NCBI RefSeq assembly: GCF_009455685.1
Contig: NZ_QPES01000001.1
Coordinates: 2,542,001 to 2,606,000 of the forward strand
Direction: 5' to 3'
Source: Paraburkholderia hayleyella
GTDB taxonomy: Bacteria > Pseudomonadota > Gammaproteobacteria > Burkholderiales > Burkholderiaceae
DNA length: 64,000 nucleotides
Shown: one piece after another, positions 33,683 through 40,995 of the stretch
How the letters are laid out: the number at the start of each line of letters is the position of its first letter
How positions within the stretch are numbered: the stretch's first letter is position 1
Position numbers and translations under genes: made by a program
The notes under the pieces: model-generated
Database searches by the model: none
Seen by the model: only the letters and a program-made list of their open reading frames with translations
Told to the model about the DNA's origin: nothing

Positions 33683-34257
33683 GCGTGGCCCGCTTCGCCG
33701 GAGAGCATCGGCAGCGACACGCCAAGCAGCCCCAGCGCAGCCTCGAGGCGCTCATCAGCAGGCACGTCGAAGACGATCTTGGGATCGGCTTCGACCGTCA
33801 GCCAGCCGTTTTTCGAAATTTCGTCCTCAAGCTGGCCCGCGCCCCAACCGGCATGTCCGAGCGTGAGCAGGAAACGCGCAGGGCCCGTGCCGCTGGCGAC
33901 GGCTTCCAGCACATCTTTCGAAGTGGTCATTTCGAGGCCGCCAGGCACTTGCATCGACGAGGTATACGTATGGCCTTCGGCCGAATCATGCAGCACGAAG
34001 CCGCGCTCGGTTTGCACCGGGCCGCCAAAGTACACGGGCACATGCAACAGCGGTTCGATTTCGAGCTTGAGATCAATACGGTTGAAGAGCGCTTGCAGAT
34101 CAATATCGGTGGGACGGTTGATGACAAGCCCGAGCGCGCCGCGCTCGCTGTGATCGCACAGATAAATCAGCGCCCCGGAAAAAGTGGGATCGGCCATGCC
34201 TGGCATGGCGATCAGGAACTGGTTAGTCAGGTTGATGCGATCGGGACTCGTAGACAT
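33679..34257 (-). CDS. yqgE: YqgE/AlgH family protein
   Basis: The protein is 192 residues from MSTSPDRINLTNQFLIAMPG; a 21-codon upstream extension is rejected. DUF179 hallmarks are visible: NQFLIAMPGMADPTFSGAL, YLCDHSERGALGLVINRP, VYFGGPVQTERGFVLH and LLTLGHAGWGAGQLE. Its molecular function is not settled. It is the first gene of the yqgE-ruvX-pyrR-pyrB-pyrC-plsC run, so its upstream gap (34258-34500) should hold the operon promoter. Confidence 0.94.
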   Translation of the reverse strand: MSTSPDRINLTNQFLIAMPGMADPTFSGALIYLCDHSERGALGLVINRPTDIDLQALFNRIDLKLEIEPLLHVPVYFGGPVQTERGFVLHDSAEGHTYTSSMQVPGGLEMTTSKDVLEAVASGTGPARFLLTLGHAGWGAGQLEDEISKNGWLTVEADPKIVFDVPADERLEAALGLLGVSLPMLSGEAGHA

Positions 34258-34332
34258 GGGTCGAATTCTAGCAAAGACAGTGCAAAACAATAGGCCTGGT
34301 GTCATGGCAAAGCACAGCAAGCTGCGTAATCA

Positions 34333-34380
34333 GGCCAATCAGCAAGCCAATCAGCAGGCCAATCAGCAGGCCAATCAGGA
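34333..34380 (+). repeat. Four 12-bp tandem repeats between yqgE and the FimL-like gene
   Basis: Four near-identical units of GGCCAATCAGCA (variants at one base each) run in tandem about 75 bases upstream of yqgE. They would sit in the upstream region of the yqgE operon or the 3' untranslated region of the FimL-like gene. Confidence 0.9.
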
Positions 34381-34500
34381 GCAATTCATTTAGCCCGCAC
34401 TCTATCATGGGCGACAGCCGCGCCGGATATGGGTTAGCGAGTCTGTAACCGGAGCGCGGGGCCAGCGGGCGCCCACCCGCCCCCGCCACCGCGGCGCCCT

Positions 34501-36015
34501 CTAGTCCGCCTGCTCCAGCCAGCGCACCAGCGCGGCGAAGGCGGTGCCGCCCTCAGGCGGGGCAACGCCCGCGGCTACTTTATGCAGCATCGCATGCAGC
34601 TTTTCGAGCGCGAGGCCCAAGACGCGGACGTCATCCGCTGGGCTCGCGCCTGATGGCAACCGCCCACGCCGCCTGAATGCACCTGCGGCCTCATGGGCTT
34701 GCATCCGCCATGCGAGGCCCAGCGCATCCGCCAGCAGCGCGATATGGCCCAGGCCCAGTACGCCCGCCGCCGCACCCAGACGGGCCGCAGCGACACTCGC
34801 CTGAAACGCCGCGCTCGGATGGACAGGCGCCCCATCACGTGCGCGATGCGCGTAATCAGCCAAAACGGCCATGGCAGCATCCGCCGTTTGCAGAAAATCT
34901 TCATAGGCGCGAAGCGTGACGGTGAGTACGCCGAGCGTTCGCGTCACCGGCGGCTCGCCCTCCGGCGAGCGCGCGGCATCCAGCCTGCCACCGAAGTCCG
35001 ATAACCCGGCCGTGGCCGTGGCCGCGCCCAGGGCCTGAAAAGCCGGCACCGTCAGCCCGTAATCCAGCAACAGCCCGATATGCTGTCCGGCCTGTTCGCT
35101 CTGGCCATCCTCGCTGGCCGCCGCGCCAAACCATGCGTATTCACACCAGATCAGTGCCAGCATGCCACGCACCCATGCCCGTGGCGGCTGCCAGTCAGCG
35201 CGTGCGCAATCGGCTAGCGCCAGATTGCAGCGCGCGTAAAAACGCCGCAGAGCGGCGTCACGTGAAGCACAGGCACTCGCCCGCAGCACCTGCGCGCACG
35301 ATGCAGCAAGCTGCCAGAAATCGTAAGGGCCATAACCGCGCAACGCTTCGAGACAGGCATCAAGCGTGTCGCACGCCGCCTCTCTGGCGGCAACGTCAGA
35401 CACATCAAAGCTAGCGGCGGCATCCGTATCCGTATCCGACGACAGCGCCGGAGCCGGAGCCGCACGCAAAACCGGCAACAAGGCGCGCTCGTAGCGGGCT
35501 CGCAGGTGCGCCAGCCGATGCGCCGGTTGCAACCCATGCGTGACCGGGGGCACGGGGCGGCCTGCCAGCGCGAGATCATCGAGGACAAAACCGGCCTGGG
35601 TAGGCGGCAATGCCGCGCCCAGTTGCACATAGTGGGCAAAAAGCGTGGGCGAACTTGCGGTTTCACGCAAATCATGCCGGTCGATGAGCGCCCGGAAATC
35701 ATCGAGCGCCCGGCACAGCAAGACACGCATCCCACGCTCCGGCGCCTCTTGCGCTCCTTGCGCCTGTATCAACCGCGAAGCCTGTAACAACACGCTGGCA
35801 AAGCGGTGACCGGCTAGCCAGCCTGCCTCACGCAAAACCTCCGCCGCCCGGGCTAGCGCAACACCCGGGTCTTGCTGCCGCGCAAGCGCGTAGCGCGCAT
35901 CGGTCAGCGCACGCTCAGCGGCAAGCACAGAACCACCATGTGGATGCGGCAAAACAGTGCTGAAAGGAGGATGGGCAAAACGGTCTGTCAAACGGTCTGT
36001 CAAACGGTCTGTCAT
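34501..36015 (-). CDS. FimL / ChpA-N-terminal-like helical protein (no histidine kinase part)
   Basis: This 504-residue, almost entirely helical, Ala/Leu-rich protein has no membrane segment or signal. Parts such as SVLAAERALTDARYALARQ, the AAEVLREAGWLAG helix and HYVQLGAALPPTQAGFVLDD resemble FimL and the Hpt-like N-terminus of ChpA, which act in the type IV pilus chemosensory system. No CheA kinase domain is present. The N-terminus (MTDRLTDRLTDRF) is made by a triple 12-bp DNA repeat. It lies 90 bases behind rubredoxin on the same strand, where Burkholderiales often carry pil-chp genes. Assignment is tentative. Confidence 0.5.
   Translation of the reverse strand: MTDRLTDRLTDRFAHPPFSTVLPHPHGGSVLAAERALTDARYALARQQDPGVALARAAEVLREAGWLAGHRFASVLLQASRLIQAQGAQEAPERGMRVLLCRALDDFRALIDRHDLRETASSPTLFAHYVQLGAALPPTQAGFVLDDLALAGRPVPPVTHGLQPAHRLAHLRARYERALLPVLRAAPAPALSSDTDTDAAASFDVSDVAAREAACDTLDACLEALRGYGPYDFWQLAASCAQVLRASACASRDAALRRFYARCNLALADCARADWQPPRAWVRGMLALIWCEYAWFGAAASEDGQSEQAGQHIGLLLDYGLTVPAFQALGAATATAGLSDFGGRLDAARSPEGEPPVTRTLGVLTVTLRAYEDFLQTADAAMAVLADYAHRARDGAPVHPSAAFQASVAAARLGAAAGVLGLGHIALLADALGLAWRMQAHEAAGAFRRRGRLPSGASPADDVRVLGLALEKLHAMLHKVAAGVAPPEGGTAFAALVRWLEQAD
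35978..36013 (-). repeat. Triple 12-bp repeat at the start codon of the FimL-like gene
   Basis: Three perfect units (AAACGGTCTGTC on the plus strand) directly follow the ATG on the minus strand and encode TDRL-TDRL-TDRF. Because the unit is four codons, copy-number change alters N-terminal length without breaking the frame. Confidence 0.95.
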
Positions 36016-36105
36016 AAGCCAGGCAGAAAAAACGCAAAACGACGAAGAAACAGCCTGACGGCGGCTGGCAACGCCGCCCGAGAAAACATCCGGTTCCTGG
36101 GATTC

Positions 36106-36276
36106 CTAGATCTGGATCATTTCGAAATCTTCCTTGCGCGCGCCACATTCGGGACAAGTCCAGTTGATCGGCACGTCTTCCCAGCGCGTGCCAGGTGCGA
36201 TGCCCTCATCGGGCAATCCGGCTTCTTCTTCATAAATCCAGCCACAAATCAGGCACATCCAGCTTTTGTATTCCAT
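36106..36276 (-). CDS. rubA: Rubredoxin
   Basis: This is a 56-residue protein, MEYKSWMCLICGWIYEEEAG at the start. It has the two iron-binding knuckles CLICGW (Cys8, Cys11) and CPECGA (near Cys41, Cys44), which hold one Fe(SCys)4 centre for electron transfer, plus the usual aromatic core (Trp6, Tyr16 region, Trp32). Length is standard for the family. It is divergent from thiD and precedes the FimL-like gene; rubredoxin next to thiD is common in Burkholderiales. Confidence 0.95.
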   Translation of the reverse strand: MEYKSWMCLICGWIYEEEAGLPDEGIAPGTRWEDVPINWTCPECGARKEDFEMIQI

Positions 36277-36382
36277 GCTTGTATCGAGTCAAAAATCAGG
36301 GGAACCCCGCACAACGGGAGCCGTGATGGTACCGTGTTGCCGCCCCAGTGCCTAGCGATGCGCCTGCGGGCGGCGGTGTGAA

Positions 36383-36403
36383 AAAACGCCCTGGTGGCGT
36401 TTT
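36383..36403. terminator. Terminator-like hairpin upstream of thiD
   Basis: Perfect eight-base arms AAAACGCC and GGCGTTTT enclose a five-base loop, and the T-run makes it look like a plus-strand terminator. No plus-strand gene ends here, because rubredoxin and thiD diverge. It could be a leader attenuator of thiD or a relic; no TPP riboswitch elements are seen near it. Confidence 0.5.
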
Positions 36404-36490
36404 AGGCCGCATAATCCAGCCAGTTGGGTGGGCAGCCGGCGTAGCCGCCCACCGTGTTTTATCGGTCCCTCTCACTTTCCTTCATTTTTC

Positions 36491-37351
36491 ATGCCTAGTG
36501 CCTCCCCCCCGATCGCTCTCACCTTCGGCCTCTCCGACCCAACCGGCGGCAGCGGGCTGCAAGCCGACCTGATGACGCTCGCCAGCATGGGCTGCCATGG
36601 CGTTACCGTACTCACTGGCTACACCGTGCGCGATTCGGCAGGCTGCGACGAAGTGACCAGTCTCGAACCCGAAGTGGTCGCCTCCCAGGCGCGCATGCTG
36701 CTTGAAGACATGCCCATCGCGGTCTTCAAGGTGGGCGCGACCATTCGTGCCGAAGTCGTCAGCGCCATCGCGGAAGTCGTGGCCGATTACGACGATGTGC
36801 CGCTGATACTTGCCCCGGATTTCACACTCGCCGACGAACATATGCTCGCCGCCGACGAATTACGCGAAGCCATGGCTGAATTGCTGGTGCCGCAAACCTC
36901 GCTGCTCGTCGCCGGCCCCGCCACGCTCCTCGCACTCGCGCAGCCCGATGGCGATGCCGATGCACCCAGCCTTGAAGCCGCGATCACTCATTTGCTGGCG
37001 CAAGGCTGCGAATATATTTTGTCGCTGGAAACAGGCACGCACCGGCTCGTCAATACGCTCTATAGCGACGATGGACAATTGCGTCAGGATATCTGGGAGC
37101 GCGATACCCAGCGGGTGATGGGGCTCACCGACACGCTGGGCTCAGCCATCGCGGCACTGCTGGCCAATGGCCAGGAGCCCGTCGATGCCGTACGCGAAGC
37201 CCAGGAGTATCTCTACCGCGCCGTGCGTTCAGCGTTTCGCCCAGGAATGGGGGCGTGCATCCCCGACCGGTTTTTCTGGGCGCGCAACAACCAGGACGCG
37301 CCGCCGCCAGCGATCAGCAAAACTGCCCCGCCGGATGAAGCCCGTCACTAG
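36491..37351 (+). CDS. thiD: ThiD, hydroxymethylpyrimidine (phosphate) kinase
   Basis: The protein is 286 residues from MPSASPPIALTFGLSDPTG. It is a ribokinase-fold enzyme with the substrate loop SDPTGGSGLQADLMTL near residue 15, GVTVLTGYTVRDS, and the C-terminal catalytic region DTLGSAIAALLANG (equivalent to the GTGCTL-type loop, here altered to DTLGSA). It phosphorylates HMP and HMP-P in thiamine synthesis. Twenty-one upstream in-frame codons are rejected. It is divergent from rubredoxin. Confidence 0.9.
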   Translation: MPSASPPIALTFGLSDPTGGSGLQADLMTLASMGCHGVTVLTGYTVRDSAGCDEVTSLEPEVVASQARMLLEDMPIAVFKVGATIRAEVVSAIAEVVADYDDVPLILAPDFTLADEHMLAADELREAMAELLVPQTSLLVAGPATLLALAQPDGDADAPSLEAAITHLLAQGCEYILSLETGTHRLVNTLYSDDGQLRQDIWERDTQRVMGLTDTLGSAIAALLANGQEPVDAVREAQEYLYRAVRSAFRPGMGACIPDRFFWARNNQDAPPPAISKTAPPDEARH

Positions 37352-37440
37352 AAACCAGAAGCCGGAAACAACCCGAAAACAATACACAAACACACCAACA
37401 CACAAAAAAACACGGAACCGGACAGCCCGGCCCGATCAAG

Positions 37441-37470
37441 GGCCATCGGGCGCAGAATAGCCCGATGGCC
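37441..37470. terminator. Hairpin between convergent thiD and ispH
   Basis: Perfect 11-base arms (GGCCATCGGGC and its complement) enclose an eight-base loop in the thiD-ispH gap. No clear T-run follows on either strand, so efficiency as a terminator is uncertain. Confidence 0.5.
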
Positions 37471-37499
37471 TGAACGAACCCGCCAAACCGGCCGCCCTG

Positions 37500-38462
37500 T
37501 TATTCAGCAGGCAGGCCCAGCCCGCGCGGCAACGGAAACGCGATGTTTTCCTCGATGCCATCGAGCGCCCGTACATTCCGGGCGCCCAGCTCACGCAAAC
37601 GTCCGATCACCGCCTGAGCCAGCACCTCGGGGGCCGATGCGCCAGCGGTCACGCCAATGCGGCGCTTGCCCGCGACCCAGGCTGGGTCGATCTGATCGGG
37701 CGAATCCACCATATAAGACGGAATGCCGCGCTTCTCGGCCACTTCGCGCAAGCGGTTCGAATTGGAGCTGTTCGGGCTGCCAACGACAATCACCACATCG
37801 CACTGCGGCGCCATGAACTTCACGGCATCCTGACGATTTTGCGTGGCGTAACAGATATCCTGCTTTTTCGGCTCACGAATCGCCGGGTAACGTGTCTTGA
37901 GCGCGGCGATGATTTCGGCGGCGTCATCCACCGACAAAGTGGTCTGCGTGACAAAGGCAATGCGCTCGGGATCGGCCAGATCAAGCGCCAGGACATCGGC
38001 AATGTCTTCGACCAGATGCATGCCTTCGTCGGTTTGGCCCATCGTGCCTTCGACCTCAGGGTGCCCCTTGTGGCCAATCATCACGATATCGAAACCTTGC
38101 TGGCGCATCTTGGCGACTTCGATATGCACTTTCGTGACGAGCGGACAGGTCGCGTCATAGATTCGCAACCCCCGCTCCGCGGCTTCGGCACGCACGGCTT
38201 GCGACACACCATGCGCGCTGAAAATCACCGTATTGCCCTCAGGCACCTCTGCGAGCAGTTCAATAAAAATCGCGCCTTTTTTCCGCAGGTCCTCAACCAC
38301 ATATGCGTTATGCACGATCTCATGCCTGACGTATATCGGTGCGCCATGCAGTTTGAGCGCGCGTTCCACGATTTCGATCGCCCGATCGACGCCAGCGCAA
38401 AATCCGCGCGGCTGCGCCAGCAGGATTTCAGCTTCGGCGAGTGTCGTATCCATGATGCCCAT
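37500..38462 (-). CDS. ispH: IspH, 4-hydroxy-3-methylbut-2-enyl diphosphate reductase
   Basis: This 320-residue iron-sulfur enzyme makes IPP and DMAPP, the last MEP-pathway step. The three cluster Cys are visible in QPRGFCAGVDRAIEI, DATCPLVTKVH and DICYATQNRQDAV. The substrate loop GSPNSSNSNRL and the catalytic-Glu region are present. The start is either MGIMDTTLAE or three codons later, neither with a strong ribosome-binding site. It follows an FKBP gene, the conserved slpA-ispH pair. Confidence 0.96.
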   Translation of the reverse strand: MGIMDTTLAEAEILLAQPRGFCAGVDRAIEIVERALKLHGAPIYVRHEIVHNAYVVEDLRKKGAIFIELLAEVPEGNTVIFSAHGVSQAVRAEAAERGLRIYDATCPLVTKVHIEVAKMRQQGFDIVMIGHKGHPEVEGTMGQTDEGMHLVEDIADVLALDLADPERIAFVTQTTLSVDDAAEIIAALKTRYPAIREPKKQDICYATQNRQDAVKFMAPQCDVVIVVGSPNSSNSNRLREVAEKRGIPSYMVDSPDQIDPAWVAGKRRIGVTAGASAPEVLAQAVIGRLRELGARNVRALDGIEENIAFPLPRGLGLPAE

Positions 38463-38465
38463 GAT

Positions 38466-38921
38466 TTACAAAATTCCGATGATTTTCACTTCGAATGCCA
38501 GCGCCTGGCCCGCAAGCGGGTGATTGAAATCAAAAAGCGCCGAGGTTTCGCCGACTTCCTTGAGTACCCCGGCGTAGCGCCCACCATCGGGCGCGTTGAA
38601 TTCGATGAGGTCGCCCGGAGCGAAATTTTCACCAATCATGCTGTTTTCACGCAGCGTGGCCAGCGATACCCGCTGGAGCAGTTCAGGATTGCGCGGCCCG
38701 AATGCCTGCCCCGCTGCTAGCTGAAAGGTAGAGTGGTGCCCGACCTTCAGGCCAAGCAGAATATCTTCCAGCGGCGGTGCCAGTTGGCCTACCCCCAGCA
38801 GCAGCGTAGCGGGCTTTTCAGTGAAAGTATTGATGATCTCGGTGCCATCGGCTAGCGCCAGGCGGTAATGAAGCGTGACGTGCGAACCAGGTTTCACTTC
38901 GGAGATGTCAATAATGCTCAT
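38466..38921 (-). CDS. fkpB: FKBP-type peptidyl-prolyl isomerase, SlpA/FkpB-like
   Basis: The protein is 151 residues from MSIIDISEVKPGSHVTLHY. The short FKBP domain (VTLHYRLALADGTEI, LLLGVGQLAPPLEDILLGL) is split by an insert-in-flap domain with FGPRNPELLQ, as in SlpA/FkpB. The tail (LIEFNAPDGGRYAGVLKEV, FDFNHPLAGQALAFEV) completes the fold. It is a cytosolic foldase/chaperone. A 43-codon upstream extension is rejected. It lies just before ispH, the usual pairing in proteobacteria. Confidence 0.93.
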   Translation of the reverse strand: MSIIDISEVKPGSHVTLHYRLALADGTEIINTFTEKPATLLLGVGQLAPPLEDILLGLKVGHHSTFQLAAGQAFGPRNPELLQRVSLATLRENSMIGENFAPGDLIEFNAPDGGRYAGVLKEVGETSALFDFNHPLAGQALAFEVKIIGIL

Positions 38922-39154
38922 GGTGTAGGTTCGATCAACGGGTTCAGTCAGCGCGAGACACGCGAACGCGTGTGCGGTGAAGCGCGGCGGATAAGGGCAT
39001 ATGCCATCTGGGCAGACTGTGACAGCACAGCAGCACAGGCAGCGCCGCATGCGAAGGCGACATTGTAAGCCACATATTTCTCCCCGGCTAAAGCGGGATC
39101 GCGGCGCTCAGGCAGCCCGACGCCCGCCCAGCCCTCCCCTACGGAAGATCCACG

Positions 39155-39919
39155 ATGGAAAACACCCACTGTTTCTTGCCTGTCATCGACGTCATCGGGC
39201 ACGTTTCGAATGACCTCCCTGAACCCACGCCAGCCGGAACAAGCGGGCGTTGCCGCACCTGGCCCCAGCGCGACATGCCGCGAGAGCGATTGCTCAACGT
39301 GGGGCCCACCGCACTCTCCGACACGGAACTCATCGCGCTTGTGCTCGGGTCCGGCATGCAAGGGCGCAACGTGTTCGAACTGGCGCGCTCGCTACTTCGG
39401 CGTTTTCAGTCACTGCGCGCGATGCTCCACGCAACCCCTGCCGATTTCAACGGGCTGCACGGTATTGGGCCCGCCAAAATCGCGCAGATGCTCGCTGTAC
39501 TTGAGCTGGCCCGCCGCGCGCTGGCAGAAAAAATGAGTGAAGGCTCGCTGCTCGATTCTCCCCAGGCCGTCGAGGATTATCTGCGCCTGCTGATCGGCGC
39601 CCGGCCGCATGAAGTGTTTGTCTGCCTGTTTTTGAACGCGCGTCATCAGTTGATCCGATCGGAAGAAAGCGCCCGGGGCTCCTTGACGCGCATGGCGGTC
39701 TATCCGCGCGAGATCGTGCGCCAGGCGCTGACACTGAACGCCGCCAGCCTGATCGTGGCGCATAATCATCCGTCCGGCGCCGTCAAACCCAGCGCCAACG
39801 ATCACAAACTGACCCGCGTGTTACGCGAAGCCCTGGCACTGATCGACGTCTGCCTGATCGACCATCTGGTGATCGGTTCGAGCGATACGTACTCGTTTGC
39901 CCAGACGGGCTGGATTTAG
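39155..39919 (+). CDS. radC: RadC-family JAMM/MPN+ protein
   Basis: This 254-residue protein opens with a variable ~35-residue leader, then a helix-hairpin-helix part (RERLLNVGPTALSDTELIAL; LHGIGPAKIAQMLAV). The C-terminal JAMM domain has the metal motif AHNHPSGAVKPSANDHKLT and the upstream Glu. Despite the name its role in DNA repair is not established. The exact start is uncertain: a later in-frame ATG (MPRERLLN) lies at residue 41, but WPQRD before it is part of the conserved block. It is divergent from fkpB. Confidence 0.9.
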   Translation: MENTHCFLPVIDVIGHVSNDLPEPTPAGTSGRCRTWPQRDMPRERLLNVGPTALSDTELIALVLGSGMQGRNVFELARSLLRRFQSLRAMLHATPADFNGLHGIGPAKIAQMLAVLELARRALAEKMSEGSLLDSPQAVEDYLRLLIGARPHEVFVCLFLNARHQLIRSEESARGSLTRMAVYPREIVRQALTLNAASLIVAHNHPSGAVKPSANDHKLTRVLREALALIDVCLIDHLVIGSSDTYSFAQTGWI

Positions 39920-39998
39920 CGCCGGAACGGCCAGACAGGATGCCTCTCCCAGCCGGGCCCCAGCCCTTGCTGTCCGCAGCATCCAGAACAAAAAGCGT

Positions 39999-40028
39999 TT
40001 GATTTTTCGGCTTTTTTTCTGCTAGAAT
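39999..40028 (+). promoter_or_regulatory. Sigma-70-type promoter upstream of rpmB-rpmG
   Basis: TTGATT at 39999-40004 and TAGAAT at 40023-40028 have an 18-base spacer, in a strongly T-rich stretch. It would give an unusually long leader of about 300 bases before rpmB. Confidence 0.55.
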
Positions 40029-40149
40029 CGCTTTTTTCCTGTTTCCAACCCGGTTCTAACGTCACAAAAATATTCCGGGAAGTTGCGGGTCGATCCAGAG
40101 AACCAGCTTTTTTAGCAATTTTGGGCAATTTTTAGCAATCAGCCTTGAG

Positions 40150-40245
40150 CCCATCCAGCTGGATGGGTTTGTTGATTCAAAGGTTGTGAGCAAAGGTTGT
40201 GAGAAAAGGTTGTAAAAGGTTGCAGGTTGTAACCGGTTGAGGTTG
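40150..40245 (+). promoter_or_regulatory. rpmB leader: 18-bp palindrome followed by six AGGTTG repeats
   Basis: A perfect 18-base palindrome (CCCATCCAGCTGGATGGG, 40150-40167) is followed at 40181-40245 by six copies of AGGTTG at 7- to 16-base spacing. It lies within the 415-base radC-rpmB gap, in which no gene is seen. Function unknown; it may be part of a ribosomal-protein leader. Confidence 0.5.
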
Positions 40246-40334
40246 GAATGACCGGTTTTTCTGCTCGGCACGGCTTCCAGGCAAGTTTTTCGCGGCATTC
40301 GAACTCAGAATTTAAGCGTATTAGGAGTGCTCTG

Positions 40335-40571
40335 ATGGCACGCGTATGCCAAGTAACTGGGAAAGGCCCGAAAAGCGGCAATAACGTTTCCCACGCAAAC
40401 AACAAGACCAAGCGCCGGTTCCTGCCGAACCTGCAATGGCACCGCTTCTGGGTAGAAAGCGAGCAGCGTTTCGTGCGTTTGCGCGTGACAACCGCCGCTA
40501 TGCGCCTGATCGACAAAATCGGCATTGACGCCGCGCTCGAAAAAGTGCGCGCTAGCGGCAAAAACGCCTAA
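40335..40571 (+). CDS. rpmB: 50S ribosomal protein L28
   Basis: The protein is 78 residues from MARVCQVTGKGPKSGNNVSH, with AGGAG eight bases upstream. L28 hallmarks are TGKGPKSGNNVSHANNKTKR and FLPNLQWHRFW. Twenty-nine upstream in-frame codons are leader sequence, not protein. It is first in the rpmB-rpmG pair, the universal arrangement in proteobacteria. Confidence 0.98.
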   Translation: MARVCQVTGKGPKSGNNVSHANNKTKRRFLPNLQWHRFWVESEQRFVRLRVTTAAMRLIDKIGIDAALEKVRASGKNA

Positions 40572-40583
40572 GGAGAGTAAATC

Positions 40584-40751
40584 ATGGCAAAAGGCGCACG
40601 CGACAAGATCAAGCTAGAATCGACCGCTGGCACGGGTCACTTCTACACAACCACCAAGAACAAACGCAACATGCCTGAAAAGATGCTGATCAAGAAATTT
40701 GATCCCGTCGTCCGCAAGCACGTTGAGTACAAAGAAACCAAGATCAAGTAA
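40584..40751 (+). CDS. rpmG: 50S ribosomal protein L33
   Basis: This 55-residue basic protein starts [20 protein letters not shown] and includes [20 protein letters not shown]. It is a Cys-free (zinc-independent) form, so it is not replaced under zinc limitation in the manner of Cys-containing L33. AAGGAGAG precedes the ATG. It lies 12 bases behind rpmB and is followed by a strong terminator. Confidence 0.98.
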
Positions 40752-40791
40752 TCCTCGATCTGGTTTCAGTCTGAAAAGACAACATGACACT

Positions 40792-40822
40792 AGCCCTGCA
40801 TTCGTGCGGGGCTTTTGTTTTT
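40792..40822 (+). terminator. Rho-independent terminator of rpmB-rpmG
   Basis: A nine-pair stem (AGCCCTGCA with TGCGGGGCT, one G-U) carries a TTCG tetraloop and is followed by TTTTGTTTTT. It lies 40 bases past the rpmG stop. Confidence 0.9.
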
Positions 40823-40995
40823 CTGCGCGGGTTTTCGCTTCAGCGGTTCACCACCGCCCCTGTTTTTGCATCTGAACATTTGCGCTTAAAGCCTTTCGGC
40901 TAACGGATCGCCGTAACAGCCAGCAGCCAGCGCGTATTCTCTTTTCTTTACGCTGCCTGTCGCAGCAACCCTAAAGAATCTGGAGCTTTTCGGAG

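Noticed and set aside
36300..36490. TPP riboswitch before thiD
   Set aside because: The conserved CTGAGA and ACCTGATCTGG elements are not present.
36428..36490. 21-residue extension of ThiD
   Set aside because: The substrate-binding loop follows the later ATG at normal distance; the extension has no conserved residue.
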